Shown piece after piece: positions 1 through 8,865 of a DNA stretch of 64,000 nt (the stretch's first letter is position 1; every line of letters starts with the position of its first letter). The notes beneath the pieces were generated by a model. That model did no database searches. It had not been told where the DNA came from and saw only the letters and a program-made list of their open reading frames with translations. The translations under genes were made by a program, and so were the position numbers. Source of the DNA: Flavobacteriales bacterium UBA2104 (GTDB taxonomy: Bacteria > Bacteroidota > Bacteroidia > Flavobacteriales_D > Crocinitomicaceae); contig DCYS01000010.1 of NCBI GenBank assembly GCA_002331485.1, positions 124,001 through 188,000 on the forward strand. The letters are read 5' to 3'.

Positions 1-101
1 AAGTATAAACGCGCATCAAACTTTCTAGCGATATCTGCAGCTAGCTTAGCCGCATTCAATGCGTATTTTGAAAAATCAGTAGGTACAAGTATTTTTTTCA
101 T
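1..101 (-). CDS. universal stress protein (UspA family), N-terminal part
   Basis: Reading leftward from the ATG at 101-99, 33 codons are present before the window edge. The peptide begins MKKILVPTDFSKYALNAAKL, the standard opening of UspA-fold proteins (first beta strand followed by the PTDFS nucleotide-binding turn and an Ala-rich helix). UspA-family proteins are cytoplasmic and act in stress survival, some binding ATP. The rest of the gene lies outside, so domain number and ATP-binding motif cannot be checked. Confidence 0.85.
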   Translation of the reverse strand, partial: MKKILVPTDFSKYALNAAKLAADIARKFDARLY

Positions 102-204
102 TGATTCGGTTTTTGATTTTCAACAAATTAATGAAAACTATATAGCCTAGAAAATGAGATTCATCACTTTTCACAATGATTGAATGCCTGAATTTGATTC
201 AGAA

Positions 205-555
205 TCAATTAAAAACAGATACTATGTAAGGGTAAAAAACAAAAATAGCGGTTACAACGGCGAAGATACTGGCGATCAATACTGAACCTGCGGCTATATC
301 TTTAATTGTTTTTATTCTGTTATCAATCTCAATAGAGTAGAGGTCACAAAGTTTTTCAATACTTGTGTTTAGCGCCTCTAGTGATAAGACGAGTGAGCTC
401 GTGAGTATAATTAAAATCCACTCAATCCTACTTATATTAAATAAGATACCAGCAGATACAACTAGAATAAGACAAACGAGTTGTACTTTGAAATTTCTTT
501 CGTGTTTCAATAAGGAAAAAAGGCCTCGGAATGCATGCCAAAATCCGAACATCAT
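205..555 (-). CDS. diacylglycerol kinase family membrane protein (DgkA/undecaprenol kinase type)
   Basis: This 116-residue membrane protein has the size and layout of the DgkA family. Hydrophobic segments lie at about 26-40, 45-60 and 92-115. The family signature is visible: EALNT at 60-64 followed by IEKLCDL, with the acidic residues that bind Mg-ATP, and KDIAAG at 85-90. The family phosphorylates diacylglycerol or undecaprenol at the inner membrane; in many bacteria outside the proteobacteria the substrate is undecaprenol, and the sequence does not decide which applies here. Start could be either of two adjacent Met codons. It lies 6 bases after the nifU-like gene on the same strand. Confidence 0.85.
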   Translation of the reverse strand: MMFGFWHAFRGLFSLLKHERNFKVQLVCLILVVSAGILFNISRIEWILIILTSSLVLSLEALNTSIEKLCDLYSIEIDNRIKTIKDIAAGSVLIASIFAVVTAIFVFYPYIVSVFN

Positions 556-561
556 AATGGT

Positions 562-828
562 CTATTGAGCAGTCTCCTCCAGGTTGTTTACCGCTTCGAC
601 TCTCACCACTTCTGGTGAAACCTTCTTAACAGCTTCCTCAAGTCCGGCTTTCATAGTCATAGCACTCATTGAGCAATCTTTACATGCTCCAAGAAGTTTA
701 ACTCTCACCACTCCATCTTCCGTAACTTCGACAAGTTCCATATCGCCACCATCTTGAGCGAGGAAAGGGCGCAATTGTTCAAGTGCTGACTCTACTTCTT
801 TCGTTACAGTTTTGACATCTACTGCCAT
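562..828 (-). CDS. NifU C-terminal domain protein (Fe-S scaffold/carrier)
   Basis: The 88-residue protein is a stand-alone NifU C-terminal domain. It opens with a helix ending RPFLAQDGGD, followed by beta strands and the cluster-binding CKDC pair (Cys49 and Cys52). Such proteins accept and deliver Fe-S clusters in the cytosol. It is separated from the upstream mrp-like gene by a single base, so the two are almost certainly co-transcribed, which fits joint work in Fe-S cluster assembly. The length is typical for the family, and both cysteines are intact. Confidence 0.9.
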   Translation of the reverse strand: MAVDVKTVTKEVESALEQLRPFLAQDGGDMELVEVTEDGVVRVKLLGACKDCSMSAMTMKAGLEEAVKKVSPEVVRVEAVNNLEETAQ

Positions 829-829
829 A

Positions 830-1888
830 CTATTGCTTATTAGTTTGCTCTACAAATTTACGGACTAATTCATCAAAAGCCTCAGAAATTGGGGTGTTTT
901 CCTGGAATACAGCTGGTCTACCAATATCGCCGGACTCTCGTACGCTTTGAACAAGCGGAACATGCCCAAGAAATGGCTTACCCATTCCATTTGCCAGATT
1001 TTTGACTCCATCACGACCGAATATGTAATATTTATTATCTGGAAGTTCAGCAGGTGTGAACCATGACATATTTTCAATTAAACCTAATACCGGGACCTTT
1101 ATATTATCCATATCAAACATAGTCACACCCTTTCTTGCATCAGCAAGGGCCACTTCCTGCGGAGTAGAAACGATAACCGCTCCATCCAAAGGTACTGTTT
1201 GAACTAATGAAAGGTGAATGTCTCCTGTGCCAGGAGGTAAATCAACGATCAAATAATCTAATGCTCCCCAATGCGTATCAGTAAACATCTGAGTTAATGC
1301 TTTTGATGCCATAGGGCCTCTCCAAACCACAGCATCATCTGGATCCGTAAAAAAGCCGATGGACATGATCTGAATGCCGTAAGACATTACTGGAACCATT
1401 TTCTTTTCGCCATCAACTTCAATGGCAGTCGGTCGTTCTCCAACAACATCGAACATTGTTGGCATCGATGGTCCATATATATCTGCATCAACAAGACCAA
1501 CTTTGTAGCCACTTTTAGCTAGGCCAGCTGCCAAATTTGAGGCAACAGTAGATTTTCCAACTCCACCTTTTCCAGAAGCTACAGCTATTATGTTTTTCAC
1601 CTCGGGAAGAATCTTTCTTCTTGCTTCCTTTGCCTCTTTAGGCATTCCTTTTACTGTCGTTTCGATTGAAACATCATCTCCCAATATTCTGTTCAGTGTG
1701 AATTTCACAGCCTCCTGCATTCGCTTTCTGGCGTGCATGGCTGGGTTCACGACATTTACTGTCAAACTGATCTTATTACCTTCGATTCTAAGATCGTCGA
1801 TCAAATTTTGAGAAACTATATCTTTTTTAAGGTCGGGTTCGATAACATTTGAAAGTGCATCCAGAACCTGATCACGTGTTAATTCCAT
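830..1888 (-). CDS. mrp: Mrp/ApbC-type P-loop ATPase, Fe-S cluster carrier
   Basis: The 352-residue protein has an N-terminal DUF59/MIP18-like domain (about 1-80) and a Mrp NTPase domain. The deviant Walker A GKGGVGKS is at about 106-113, with DADIYGPS and DLPPGTGD downstream. The family carries Fe-S clusters to apo-proteins in the cytosol using ATP. Most ApbC proteins have a CxxC after the ENMS motif that binds the cluster at the dimer interface; here that stretch (about 267-290) reads ENMSWFTPAELPDN, with no cysteine. The downstream nifU-like gene follows after one base. Confidence 0.9.
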   Translation of the reverse strand: MELTRDQVLDALSNVIEPDLKKDIVSQNLIDDLRIEGNKISLTVNVVNPAMHARKRMQEAVKFTLNRILGDDVSIETTVKGMPKEAKEARRKILPEVKNIIAVASGKGGVGKSTVASNLAAGLAKSGYKVGLVDADIYGPSMPTMFDVVGERPTAIEVDGEKKMVPVMSYGIQIMSIGFFTDPDDAVVWRGPMASKALTQMFTDTHWGALDYLIVDLPPGTGDIHLSLVQTVPLDGAVIVSTPQEVALADARKGVTMFDMDNIKVPVLGLIENMSWFTPAELPDNKYYIFGRDGVKNLANGMGKPFLGHVPLVQSVRESGDIGRPAVFQENTPISEAFDELVRKFVEQTNKQ

Positions 1889-1987
1889 TATAGATTATTT
1901 GGTACAAAGTTAATGTTTAAATTCTCGAATTCAAGCACTATTTACACTTGCGAAATTCTATGCTAAAACAGTCTTTTTTAGTAATTG

Positions 1988-2019
1988 TTGAAACTGTTTT
2001 TGTCAAAGTTGTATCTTCG
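1988..2019 (+). promoter_or_regulatory. candidate promoter for the lipoprotein/Nramp-like operon
   Basis: TATCTTCG at 2012-2019 is one base away from the Bacteroidota -7 consensus TAnnTTTG. TTG at 1988-1990 lies 21 bases upstream as a -33 candidate. The ATG of the next gene is 18 bases downstream of the -7 element. Inference from sequence only. Confidence 0.4.
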
Positions 2020-2037
2020 TGAGAAAGCACACTATAA

Positions 2038-2712
2038 ATGAGATCAATAAAATACCTTTACATTGGATTGGGAATATTAATAACCGCTTTATTCTCATGT
2101 CAAAATGAATCTTCTGAGAACCTTAACCTCGATCAAGAAGATGAAAAAGTAGATACATTATCAAATGATCAGATGATTGGTGATTCGGTTTCTGTAGAAG
2201 AGAATGGAATGAAGTTTACTGATGAGATCGCTTTCGCAAAATACATTGCAGATGCATTTGAATCAAAGAATTTTGAGTTACTTCAAGAACATACATCAAA
2301 GGAAGTGCTTTTATCTCCTTACGCATTTATAGATTCTGGATCTGTTCAAAGGTTATCTGTGGATGAAATGATCGAATTGAAAAATAATGAAGACAAGCAT
2401 TTTTGGGGTATTCAAGATGGCACGGGAGATTCCCTAAACATGACATTAGATCAATATCTGGATAGATACGTAACAGATTTTGAGATTGGGGATACTTCTG
2501 TAGTAGCGTATAACAAGGTTTCTGAGCCAAGTCAGCGCGGAAATGAAATGCACAACGTGAGTGAATTTTTTACTGATCTTAATTTGGTAGAGATCCACAA
2601 AGAAGCTACTGATGATATGGGAATGAACTGGAGAACCTTGATCCTGGTAATTAAATCAACTGAAAACGGTTTCAAACTCCGAGGAGTGATCCATAATGAG
2701 TGGACTATTTAG
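2038..2712 (+). CDS. hypothetical lipoprotein
   Basis: The 224-residue product starts with a signal sequence (about 1-20) ending in a lipobox-like TALFSC, so Cys21 would be lipidated. An acidic linker (about 22-55) precedes a mixed alpha/beta domain that resembles the compact folds of NTF2-like or DUF-type periplasmic proteins, but I recognise no family. Its last 13 bases overlap the start of the Nramp-like transporter gene, which implies co-translation and suggests a shared role at the envelope. Function unknown. Confidence 0.75.
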   Translation: MRSIKYLYIGLGILITALFSCQNESSENLNLDQEDEKVDTLSNDQMIGDSVSVEENGMKFTDEIAFAKYIADAFESKNFELLQEHTSKEVLLSPYAFIDSGSVQRLSVDEMIELKNNEDKHFWGIQDGTGDSLNMTLDQYLDRYVTDFEIGDTSVVAYNKVSEPSQRGNEMHNVSEFFTDLNLVEIHKEATDDMGMNWRTLILVIKSTENGFKLRGVIHNEWTI

Positions 2713-3965
2713 TTTTGACGAATTGGAAAAACATACTGGGACCTGGAATTCTATTTGCAGCCACAGCTATAGGAGTTAGTCACCTGGTACAAAGTACCAA
2801 AGCAGGTGCATTGTTCGGATTCAGTATGATCGGATTCATTGCACTTGCCAATTTATTGAAGTATCCTTTTTTTGAATATGGTTCAAGATACGCTGCAGCA
2901 ACGGGTGAATCTATTATTAAAGGATATTACAAGCTTCACAAATGGTGGCTGTATGCCTACTTAGCAATTTCCGTTGTATCAATGCTTTTTGTGACTGCCG
3001 CTGTTGGAGCGGTGACGATAGGTTTCATGGAGAATCTTTTTGGTCTTACAAAACTTACTGGAATACCCAACTTCACTCATTACATCCTCTTCTTTGGATG
3101 CACGCTTCTTTTAATTTTTGGAAGATTCAATGTGATGGAAAAGCTGATCAAACTATTAGGTTTAGTTTTACTGGTCACTACGATATTAGCATTTTTTGCA
3201 GCATTGTTCAAAGGACCGTCAGCTGGATCAGAAGTAGATATGTTTCCGGCACTATCTGGAGATGGTTGGGCGTTTTTACTCCCGTTAATGGGTTGGATGC
3301 CAACAGCAATTGATCTTTCTACATGGAATTCGCTTTGGACCGTTGAGAAAGTAAAACAATCAGGATACAAATCGAGTGTCAAAGAAGTCACTAGAGAGTT
3401 CGGTTTAGGATACTGGATTGCCGCCATTCTTGCATTCTTATTCATGACAATGGGAGCCCTTTTGGTATATGGGACGAATATTGAAGTTCCGTCTTCAGGT
3501 GTTGCATTCTCCAGCTTCGTGATCTCGCTCTATACTCAGTCCATCGGTGAGTGGTCCACATATATCATATCAATTGCGGCCTTTTCGATTATGTTTTCCA
3601 CTTTCTTAACTGTAATTGATGGATTTAGTAGGGCGCTGGATGCATCTGTATCACTAGCGGTGGGGGAAAACAGTCAGCGCAAGTTTCTACCTGGGCTTTC
3701 TAAATGGATGCCGGCTGTTGTTGCAGTAGGAGGTCTAGGGTTGATCTTGGCTTATCAAGGAGACAAAGACAGCTTTTCATTGATCGTTAACTCTGCGACT
3801 ACCTTATCATTTGTGATTGCTCCTTTATTTGCAATACTCAATTTTCGATTAGTTCGAGCGGATAAAATTGGAAAAGAGAATACTCCAGGTATATTTTTAA
3901 AAGTTGTGAGTTGGATAGGAATCTTTTATCTCTTAGCATTCTTGATCTGGTTTCTTCTGTATTAA
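2700..3965 (+). CDS. Nramp-related transporter with altered metal-site motif
   Basis: This 421-residue polytopic protein has about eleven hydrophobic segments and the Nramp fold signature GPGILFAATAIGVSH near residues 14-28. Classical Nramp proteins carry DPGN in TM1 and MPH in TM6 for divalent-metal binding; here the aligned positions read GVSH and MPTA (near residue 200). It is therefore a divergent member, and transport of Mn or Fe should not be assumed. The start is GTG at 2700, with GAGGAG at 2681-2686, and overlaps the upstream lipoprotein gene by 13 bases. An internal TTG is an alternative start. Confidence 0.75.
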   Translation: MDYLVLTNWKNILGPGILFAATAIGVSHLVQSTKAGALFGFSMIGFIALANLLKYPFFEYGSRYAAATGESIIKGYYKLHKWWLYAYLAISVVSMLFVTAAVGAVTIGFMENLFGLTKLTGIPNFTHYILFFGCTLLLIFGRFNVMEKLIKLLGLVLLVTTILAFFAALFKGPSAGSEVDMFPALSGDGWAFLLPLMGWMPTAIDLSTWNSLWTVEKVKQSGYKSSVKEVTREFGLGYWIAAILAFLFMTMGALLVYGTNIEVPSSGVAFSSFVISLYTQSIGEWSTYIISIAAFSIMFSTFLTVIDGFSRALDASVSLAVGENSQRKFLPGLSKWMPAVVAVGGLGLILAYQGDKDSFSLIVNSATTLSFVIAPLFAILNFRLVRADKIGKENTPGIFLKVVSWIGIFYLLAFLIWFLLY

Positions 3966-4106
3966 TTCAACATTAGTCTAACGTTATTCAATGTTCATCT
4001 AATAATTGTTTTTCTAAAGACTTTACATCCAACATCTTCCTGATCATTCATTAAATTCGTAATGCATTTTTTTGTATATTTAGGATAGTAAACTTTAAAA
4101 ACTGTT

Positions 4107-6296
4107 ATGTCTGTTACTGAAATATCTGAGTTGAATCAGGCCTTGCGAAAGTATTTCGGATACGATCAATTTCGAGGAGAACAAGAATCGATTATAAAAA
4201 GTATTCTTGCAGGACAGAATACATTTGTCATTATGCCAACGGGTGGAGGGAAGTCAATGTGTTATCAACTCCCTGCTCTTTTATCTGAGGGAACAGCCAT
4301 AATTGTTTCTCCGTTGATCGCATTAATGAAAAACCAGGTTGATGCAATTCGAAATGTAAGTGAAAATGATTCAGTGGCACACGTACTGAACAGTTCTTTA
4401 TCGAAAACTGAAGCTAATCGTGTTAAAGCGGATATAAAAGAAGGTAAGACCAAGTTGCTTTTTGTTGCTCCTGAATCGTTGACAAAGCAAGCTAATATAG
4501 ACTTTTTTACTTCTGTTAAGATTTCATTTTTCGCTATTGATGAGGCTCACTGTATCTCAGAGTGGGGGCATGACTTCAGACCTGAATACCGAAGACTTAG
4601 AGAAATATTTCAGGCAATTTCGGATGTTCCGATTATTGCCTTGACTGCAACAGCTACTCCAAAAGTTCAACAGGATATTCAGAAGAACCTAAACATGTTA
4701 GATGCGAAAGTTTTTAAAGCATCTTTTAATCGCGACAATCTCTACTACGAGGTTCGTCCAAAGCGAAATGTTGAGAAGGAGATCATCAAATATATTCGTA
4801 AGAGACAAGGAAAATCAGGAATTATATACTGTTTGTCTCGTAAAAAGGTGGAGCAGTTAGCAGAAGTTCTGCGAGTTAATGGAATTAACGCTCTTCCTTA
4901 TCATGCGGGAATGGATGCCGCGACAAGAGCAAAGCATCAGGATATGTTCTTGATGGAAGATGTAGATGTAATTGTGGCGACTATTGCTTTTGGTATGGGT
5001 ATCGATAAGCCTGACGTAAGATTTGTTATCCACCACGATATACCTAAATCATTGGAGAGCTACTATCAGGAAACGGGTAGAGCAGGTAGAGACGGTGGTG
5101 TCGGGGAATGTGTTGCTTTCTACGCATATAAAGATATAGAGAAACTAGAAAAGTTCCTTCAAGGAAAACCTGTTGCAGAGCAGGAGGTAGGTCGGCAATT
5201 ATTGTTTGAGATCGTCTCTTATGCTGAAACTTCAATATGTCGGAGAAAGTACTTATTGCATTATTTCGGAGAGGAATACGATGACAGTAAGTGTTCAGAT
5301 ATGTGTGATAACTGCAGAAACCCGAAGGAGAAAACAGAGGGTAAGTATGATGTTGTAAAGTTGCTTAAGGCGGTTATCGATCTAAAAGAAATGCAGAGAG
5401 CTAATCATATTTGTGCTCACTTGAACGGGGAAGAAACTACCGAGATCAAGTCTTATCGACATGATCAGTTACCTACATTTGCGTCAGGAAAAGATAAAGA
5501 CAAGAAATTTTGGAATGCCGTTATTAGACAATCTTTAGTTACAGGACTTATTTCCAAAGATATTGAGTCATATGGGATCATAAAGATGACACCTAAGGGT
5601 CATGAATTCCTGGCGAATCCAACTTCTTTCATGTTAGTTAAGGAGAATGATTACAGTGCGCTTGAGGCGGAAGAGGCTCCTGTTAGCAATGGAGTTAAAG
5701 ATGCTTTTGATGAAACATTGTATCAAGCGTTGCTTGACCTTAGAAAACAATTGTCGAGAGAAAAAGAAATTCCTCCTTTTGTGATCTTCCAGGAAGGAAG
5801 CTTGAAGGATATGTCTTTTCAGTATCCAATTACAAAAGAAGAACTAACGAACATACAAGGAGTAGGTCAAGGTAAGGCACGAAGATATGGTGCGCCATTT
5901 TTGAGCCTGATAAAGAATTATGTTGAAGAGAACGACATTGAACGTCCTCAGGACATGGTCGTGAAATCATTGGTCAATAAATCTGGGTTGAAGGTTCAGT
6001 TAATCCAAAACATTGATCGAAAGTTGCCATTGGAAGATATTAGTAAATCTCAGGGTAAATCAATGGATGAGATCATCGAGGAAATAGAAATGATCGTAAA
6101 CTCTGGTACTAGGGTGAATATCAATTACTACATAGATGAGATTCTCGATGAAGATAATCAAGAAGAGATCTACGATTACTTCTCTGAGGCTGAAACTGAT
6201 TCCTTAGAAGAGGCATTCGACGAATTTGACGGCGATTATACAGAAGAAGAACTAAGATTAATGAGGATCAAGTTTATGTCTGAAATGGCGAATTAA
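4107..6296 (+). CDS. recQ: ATP-dependent DNA helicase RecQ
   Basis: The 729-residue protein is a complete RecQ 3'-5' helicase. Walker A MPTGGGKS is at 43-50, the DEAH box at 145-148 and GRAGRDG near 325. The RQC zinc site is the Cys set within about 375-401 (SICRRK, then KCSDMCDNC). An HRDC domain follows at about 533-610. A C-terminal extension of about 115 residues contains an HTH_40-like helical part (VVKSLVNKSGLK and following) and an acidic tail. E. coli RecQ lacks this extension, while Bacteroidota RecQ proteins of about 730 residues are usual. RecQ acts in recombination and restart of stalled forks. It appears to be a single-gene unit. Confidence 0.95.
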   Translation: MSVTEISELNQALRKYFGYDQFRGEQESIIKSILAGQNTFVIMPTGGGKSMCYQLPALLSEGTAIIVSPLIALMKNQVDAIRNVSENDSVAHVLNSSLSKTEANRVKADIKEGKTKLLFVAPESLTKQANIDFFTSVKISFFAIDEAHCISEWGHDFRPEYRRLREIFQAISDVPIIALTATATPKVQQDIQKNLNMLDAKVFKASFNRDNLYYEVRPKRNVEKEIIKYIRKRQGKSGIIYCLSRKKVEQLAEVLRVNGINALPYHAGMDAATRAKHQDMFLMEDVDVIVATIAFGMGIDKPDVRFVIHHDIPKSLESYYQETGRAGRDGGVGECVAFYAYKDIEKLEKFLQGKPVAEQEVGRQLLFEIVSYAETSICRRKYLLHYFGEEYDDSKCSDMCDNCRNPKEKTEGKYDVVKLLKAVIDLKEMQRANHICAHLNGEETTEIKSYRHDQLPTFASGKDKDKKFWNAVIRQSLVTGLISKDIESYGIIKMTPKGHEFLANPTSFMLVKENDYSALEAEEAPVSNGVKDAFDETLYQALLDLRKQLSREKEIPPFVIFQEGSLKDMSFQYPITKEELTNIQGVGQGKARRYGAPFLSLIKNYVEENDIERPQDMVVKSLVNKSGLKVQLIQNIDRKLPLEDISKSQGKSMDEIIEEIEMIVNSGTRVNINYYIDEILDEDNQEEIYDYFSEAETDSLEEAFDEFDGDYTEEELRLMRIKFMSEMAN

Positions 6297-6394
6297 CATT
6301 CTGAATTATAGAATTTTAGTTTTTTTGAGTTGTTTGTAATAGTTGAATTGGTTACCAAGGCAACCTAATTCTCTTTATTGATCGTTACAGTAAT

Positions 6395-7063
6395 ATGAAA
6401 CGTGCTAAAATCATACTTACTCCCCTTTCAATACTCATCGTATTGTATGCATGTGTAAAGGAAGATTGGAGTCGGGAAGTAAATATTCCTTTTAATAGTT
6501 CGACTGATTTTGAGAACAATGCTGAAATCGGAAACAATCGTTTGCTTGTGGATAGCTCGATGTTGACTATTTCTTCAATTCAAATCCAGGGTGAAAGACT
6601 TCAGGGTGATGACATTAATAAAATTATTTCCTCTAATCAAATATTAGATCTTGTAAATGATATTGGATTGAAGGATCTTAGGCTTCCTATTGGAACATAT
6701 ACTTCTCTTAAGTTGAAGGTTCAGCTAGGAAACAATGGTTATTTATCTGGGGTGGTTGAAAAGATAAACGGAAACCCAGAACCTAAGAATCTATTACTTC
6801 CTCTAGATTATCAGGGAGAGGGGTTTGAGCTTGATTTACTTGGAGAAAAAGAAGTGATATCTATTGAAGAAAACAAACAAGCGTTGAATTTGAAATTTAG
6901 TTTACAAGAGACTTTGACAGGTGTAGGAGTTGGTCCATTCAATGGATTGTTAACTGCCAGTCAATCACAAACAAATATTGATGTAACAACGATTGCTGGA
7001 CAGAATTTTTTGATTAACTTTAAAGAACAATTGCTTGAGAACTCAAGCCTGATAATAGAATAG
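6395..7063 (+). CDS. hypothetical lipoprotein upstream of an ECF sigma gene
   Basis: The 222-residue product has a signal sequence ending at a lipobox-like VLYAC (Cys20), followed by a beta-rich domain with the repeated pattern of short strands seen in DUF4382-like lipoproteins; I cannot assign the family with certainty. The stop codon ends one base before the TTG start of the sigma-factor gene, so the genes form an operon. A role in envelope sensing with the sigma factor is a reasonable inference but untested. Confidence 0.7.
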   Translation: MKRAKIILTPLSILIVLYACVKEDWSREVNIPFNSSTDFENNAEIGNNRLLVDSSMLTISSIQIQGERLQGDDINKIISSNQILDLVNDIGLKDLRLPIGTYTSLKLKVQLGNNGYLSGVVEKINGNPEPKNLLLPLDYQGEGFELDLLGEKEVISIEENKQALNLKFSLQETLTGVGVGPFNGLLTASQSQTNIDVTTIAGQNFLINFKEQLLENSSLIIE

Positions 7064-7064
7064 T

Positions 7065-7658
7065 TTGGATAATACAAATCGTAAAAAACTGGTTAAGAGA
7101 TGTTTGAGAGGAGATTCTTCTGCTCAAAAGGCACTCTACGATCTTTTTTCTGACGATATGTTCAAAGTATGTCTCATGTATGCTGCTGATTATGATGCAG
7201 CTAACGATCTACTTCAGGAAGGTTTTTTAAAAGTTTTTCAAAAATTAAATAAGTACAAACCCTCAGGTTCGCTTGGAGGATGGATTCGGACGGTGATAAC
7301 GAATACATGTATTGATCATTACAGGACAAACAAATGGGATAAGAACCGTAAATTGCTCGATAATGATTATGAAATGGATACGCTGCTTGTTTCATTCAAC
7401 GAGGTTGAAAATAGATTTAAAGAGGCAGATTTTTTAGCCATTATAAAAGATCTACCAGAGGGGTACAGAATGGTGTTAAACCTTTATTTTTTAGAAGGCT
7501 ATAAACATCAGGAGATTGCTGAGATGTTGGATATCTCGATTGGAACGTCGAAATCACAACTGTTCAAGGCAAAGAAATATTTGAAGGAAATACTGGAACA
7601 AAAACTTTCTAAAGAAGAGATCAGTAAATATGAAGGATTGGGTAAAAGAGTGGTATAA
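7065..7658 (+). CDS. ECF-type RNA polymerase sigma factor
   Basis: The 197-residue protein has sigma region 2 at about 20-90 (ANDLLQEGFLKVF and the helix ending NTCIDHYR) and region 4 at about 130-180 (LPEGYRMVLNLYFLEGYKHQ and DISIGTSKSQLFKAKK). It lacks region 3, as expected for ECF sigma factors. The chosen start is TTG immediately after the upstream stop; the next ATG would remove part of region 2. The 3' end overlaps the following membrane protein gene by 29 bases, an arrangement typical of a sigma factor with its membrane regulator. Confidence 0.92.
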   Translation: MDNTNRKKLVKRCLRGDSSAQKALYDLFSDDMFKVCLMYAADYDAANDLLQEGFLKVFQKLNKYKPSGSLGGWIRTVITNTCIDHYRTNKWDKNRKLLDNDYEMDTLLVSFNEVENRFKEADFLAIIKDLPEGYRMVLNLYFLEGYKHQEIAEMLDISIGTSKSQLFKAKKYLKEILEQKLSKEEISKYEGLGKRVV

Positions 7659-8865
7659 CGATCAGTTTAATAAGATCGATATTTCGCCTTCCTCATCGGT
7701 TTGGGATAATATTTCCCGTACTATGGAGGACTGGCCCAAGCACTGGTATGCTGCAAATGCCACTGATCTCGGAACTAAACCAAGAAAGCAGACTTGGGAA
7801 AATCTTCAGCAGAATTTAGTACATCAAAATAACATCCGATTATCAAATCGATTTACTTATGGTCTTGCCTCGGTTATTGCCATAGTTTTATTGGTGATAC
7901 CATTCAAAATTGATGATTGGAATTATATTAACTCATTTGGTAGCTTAACTTCTAAAGAGCTTTTTGATGGATCGTTTACTGAAAAATCCGATTTGAGTAG
8001 AAATGTTTCAAGCAATGTAGATCAATCATTAGATCGTCGTACTGGATTGTCAAACCAGGAAAATGATAGAACAAGGTTATCAAACCTTCAGTTAGAGCCG
8101 AAACTTTTTGAATTCGAAGTTCGAACCAGTTCAAATGAAATGAACTTGGTATCGGCAAATAGATCAACAGATGTTAGACCTGAACCAATTCTTGCAGAAT
8201 TACCTATTTTGAATTCATTAAATAAAGGTCAGTCAAAGCGTGAACTTATTAAACCTAATCGATATTCAATAAAGGGTAATTCGATCAGTGTAGCGGTTTC
8301 TCCGCAACTTTCAGTGTTAAATAATCCTCTTACACAGAATGCGCTCAATTCGGAAAACGAGAATATCGCTCTTCTTCCAAGTATGACCTATATGGTGACT
8401 GCAGGAAGGAAGTTTAACGAAAGAAATGGAGTCAAGCTTGCGTTATTAATGAATAACAAGAAGTCAATGAATACCAATTCTTATGATGAACAACGTAGTA
8501 TTTCTTTAAACTACACGAGTTTAGCTGCTTTATATACAACTTCATGGAAAATTGGAAACAAGGGTCGTTTCAGGTTTAATACCGAGGCTGGTTTTATTGC
8601 GGGTCTATCATCTCAGAGTACTGTTATGTTCAACGAGGAACGAATAAACTACCTTGAGGAAGGATATGGTGCCCTAGATGCAGGTGTCATATTAGGAACA
8701 TCTTTATCTACTTCTCTAAATGATCAATGGAGTATTGAGGCAGGAATTAATTCTCAAATGGGTCTGATCAATATCTTCAAAGGAACAGAACAAATACCTG
8801 CTGATTATTTTAAGACAAATACTCAGTCAATCGGACTTAACTTAGGTGTTACGCGCAGATTCTAA
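7630..8865 (+). CDS. membrane-anchored protein with barrel-like C-terminal domain, putative anti-sigma factor
   Basis: The 411-residue protein has no signal peptide. It opens with a soluble, Trp-rich segment (about 1-70), then one clear membrane helix (about 74-92, ending VLLVIPF), a low-complexity Ser/Asn linker (about 95-250), and a C-terminal part of alternating amphipathic strands (about 255-411) ending in RRF. The end resembles small outer-membrane barrels of Bacteroidota and ends in Phe. Its start lies inside the sigma gene. By position and topology the N-terminal cytoplasmic part is probably an anti-sigma domain. How one protein would place a barrel-like domain beyond an inner-membrane anchor is unclear. 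Confidence 0.7.
   Translation: MKDWVKEWYNDQFNKIDISPSSSVWDNISRTMEDWPKHWYAANATDLGTKPRKQTWENLQQNLVHQNNIRLSNRFTYGLASVIAIVLLVIPFKIDDWNYINSFGSLTSKELFDGSFTEKSDLSRNVSSNVDQSLDRRTGLSNQENDRTRLSNLQLEPKLFEFEVRTSSNEMNLVSANRSTDVRPEPILAELPILNSLNKGQSKRELIKPNRYSIKGNSISVAVSPQLSVLNNPLTQNALNSENENIALLPSMTYMVTAGRKFNERNGVKLALLMNNKKSMNTNSYDEQRSISLNYTSLAALYTTSWKIGNKGRFRFNTEAGFIAGLSSQSTVMFNEERINYLEEGYGALDAGVILGTSLSTSLNDQWSIEAGINSQMGLINIFKGTEQIPADYFKTNTQSIGLNLGVTRRF

Noticed and set aside
3966..4106. Weak hairpin and AT-rich signals between the Nramp-like gene and recQ
   Set aside because: The stem is six pairs with a long loop, and TATATTTA near 4076 misses the last base of the -7 consensus.
6298..6327. Possible terminator after recQ (ATTCT/AGAAT stem, then T-rich)
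   Set aside because: The stem has only five AT-rich pairs and cannot be trusted as a terminator.
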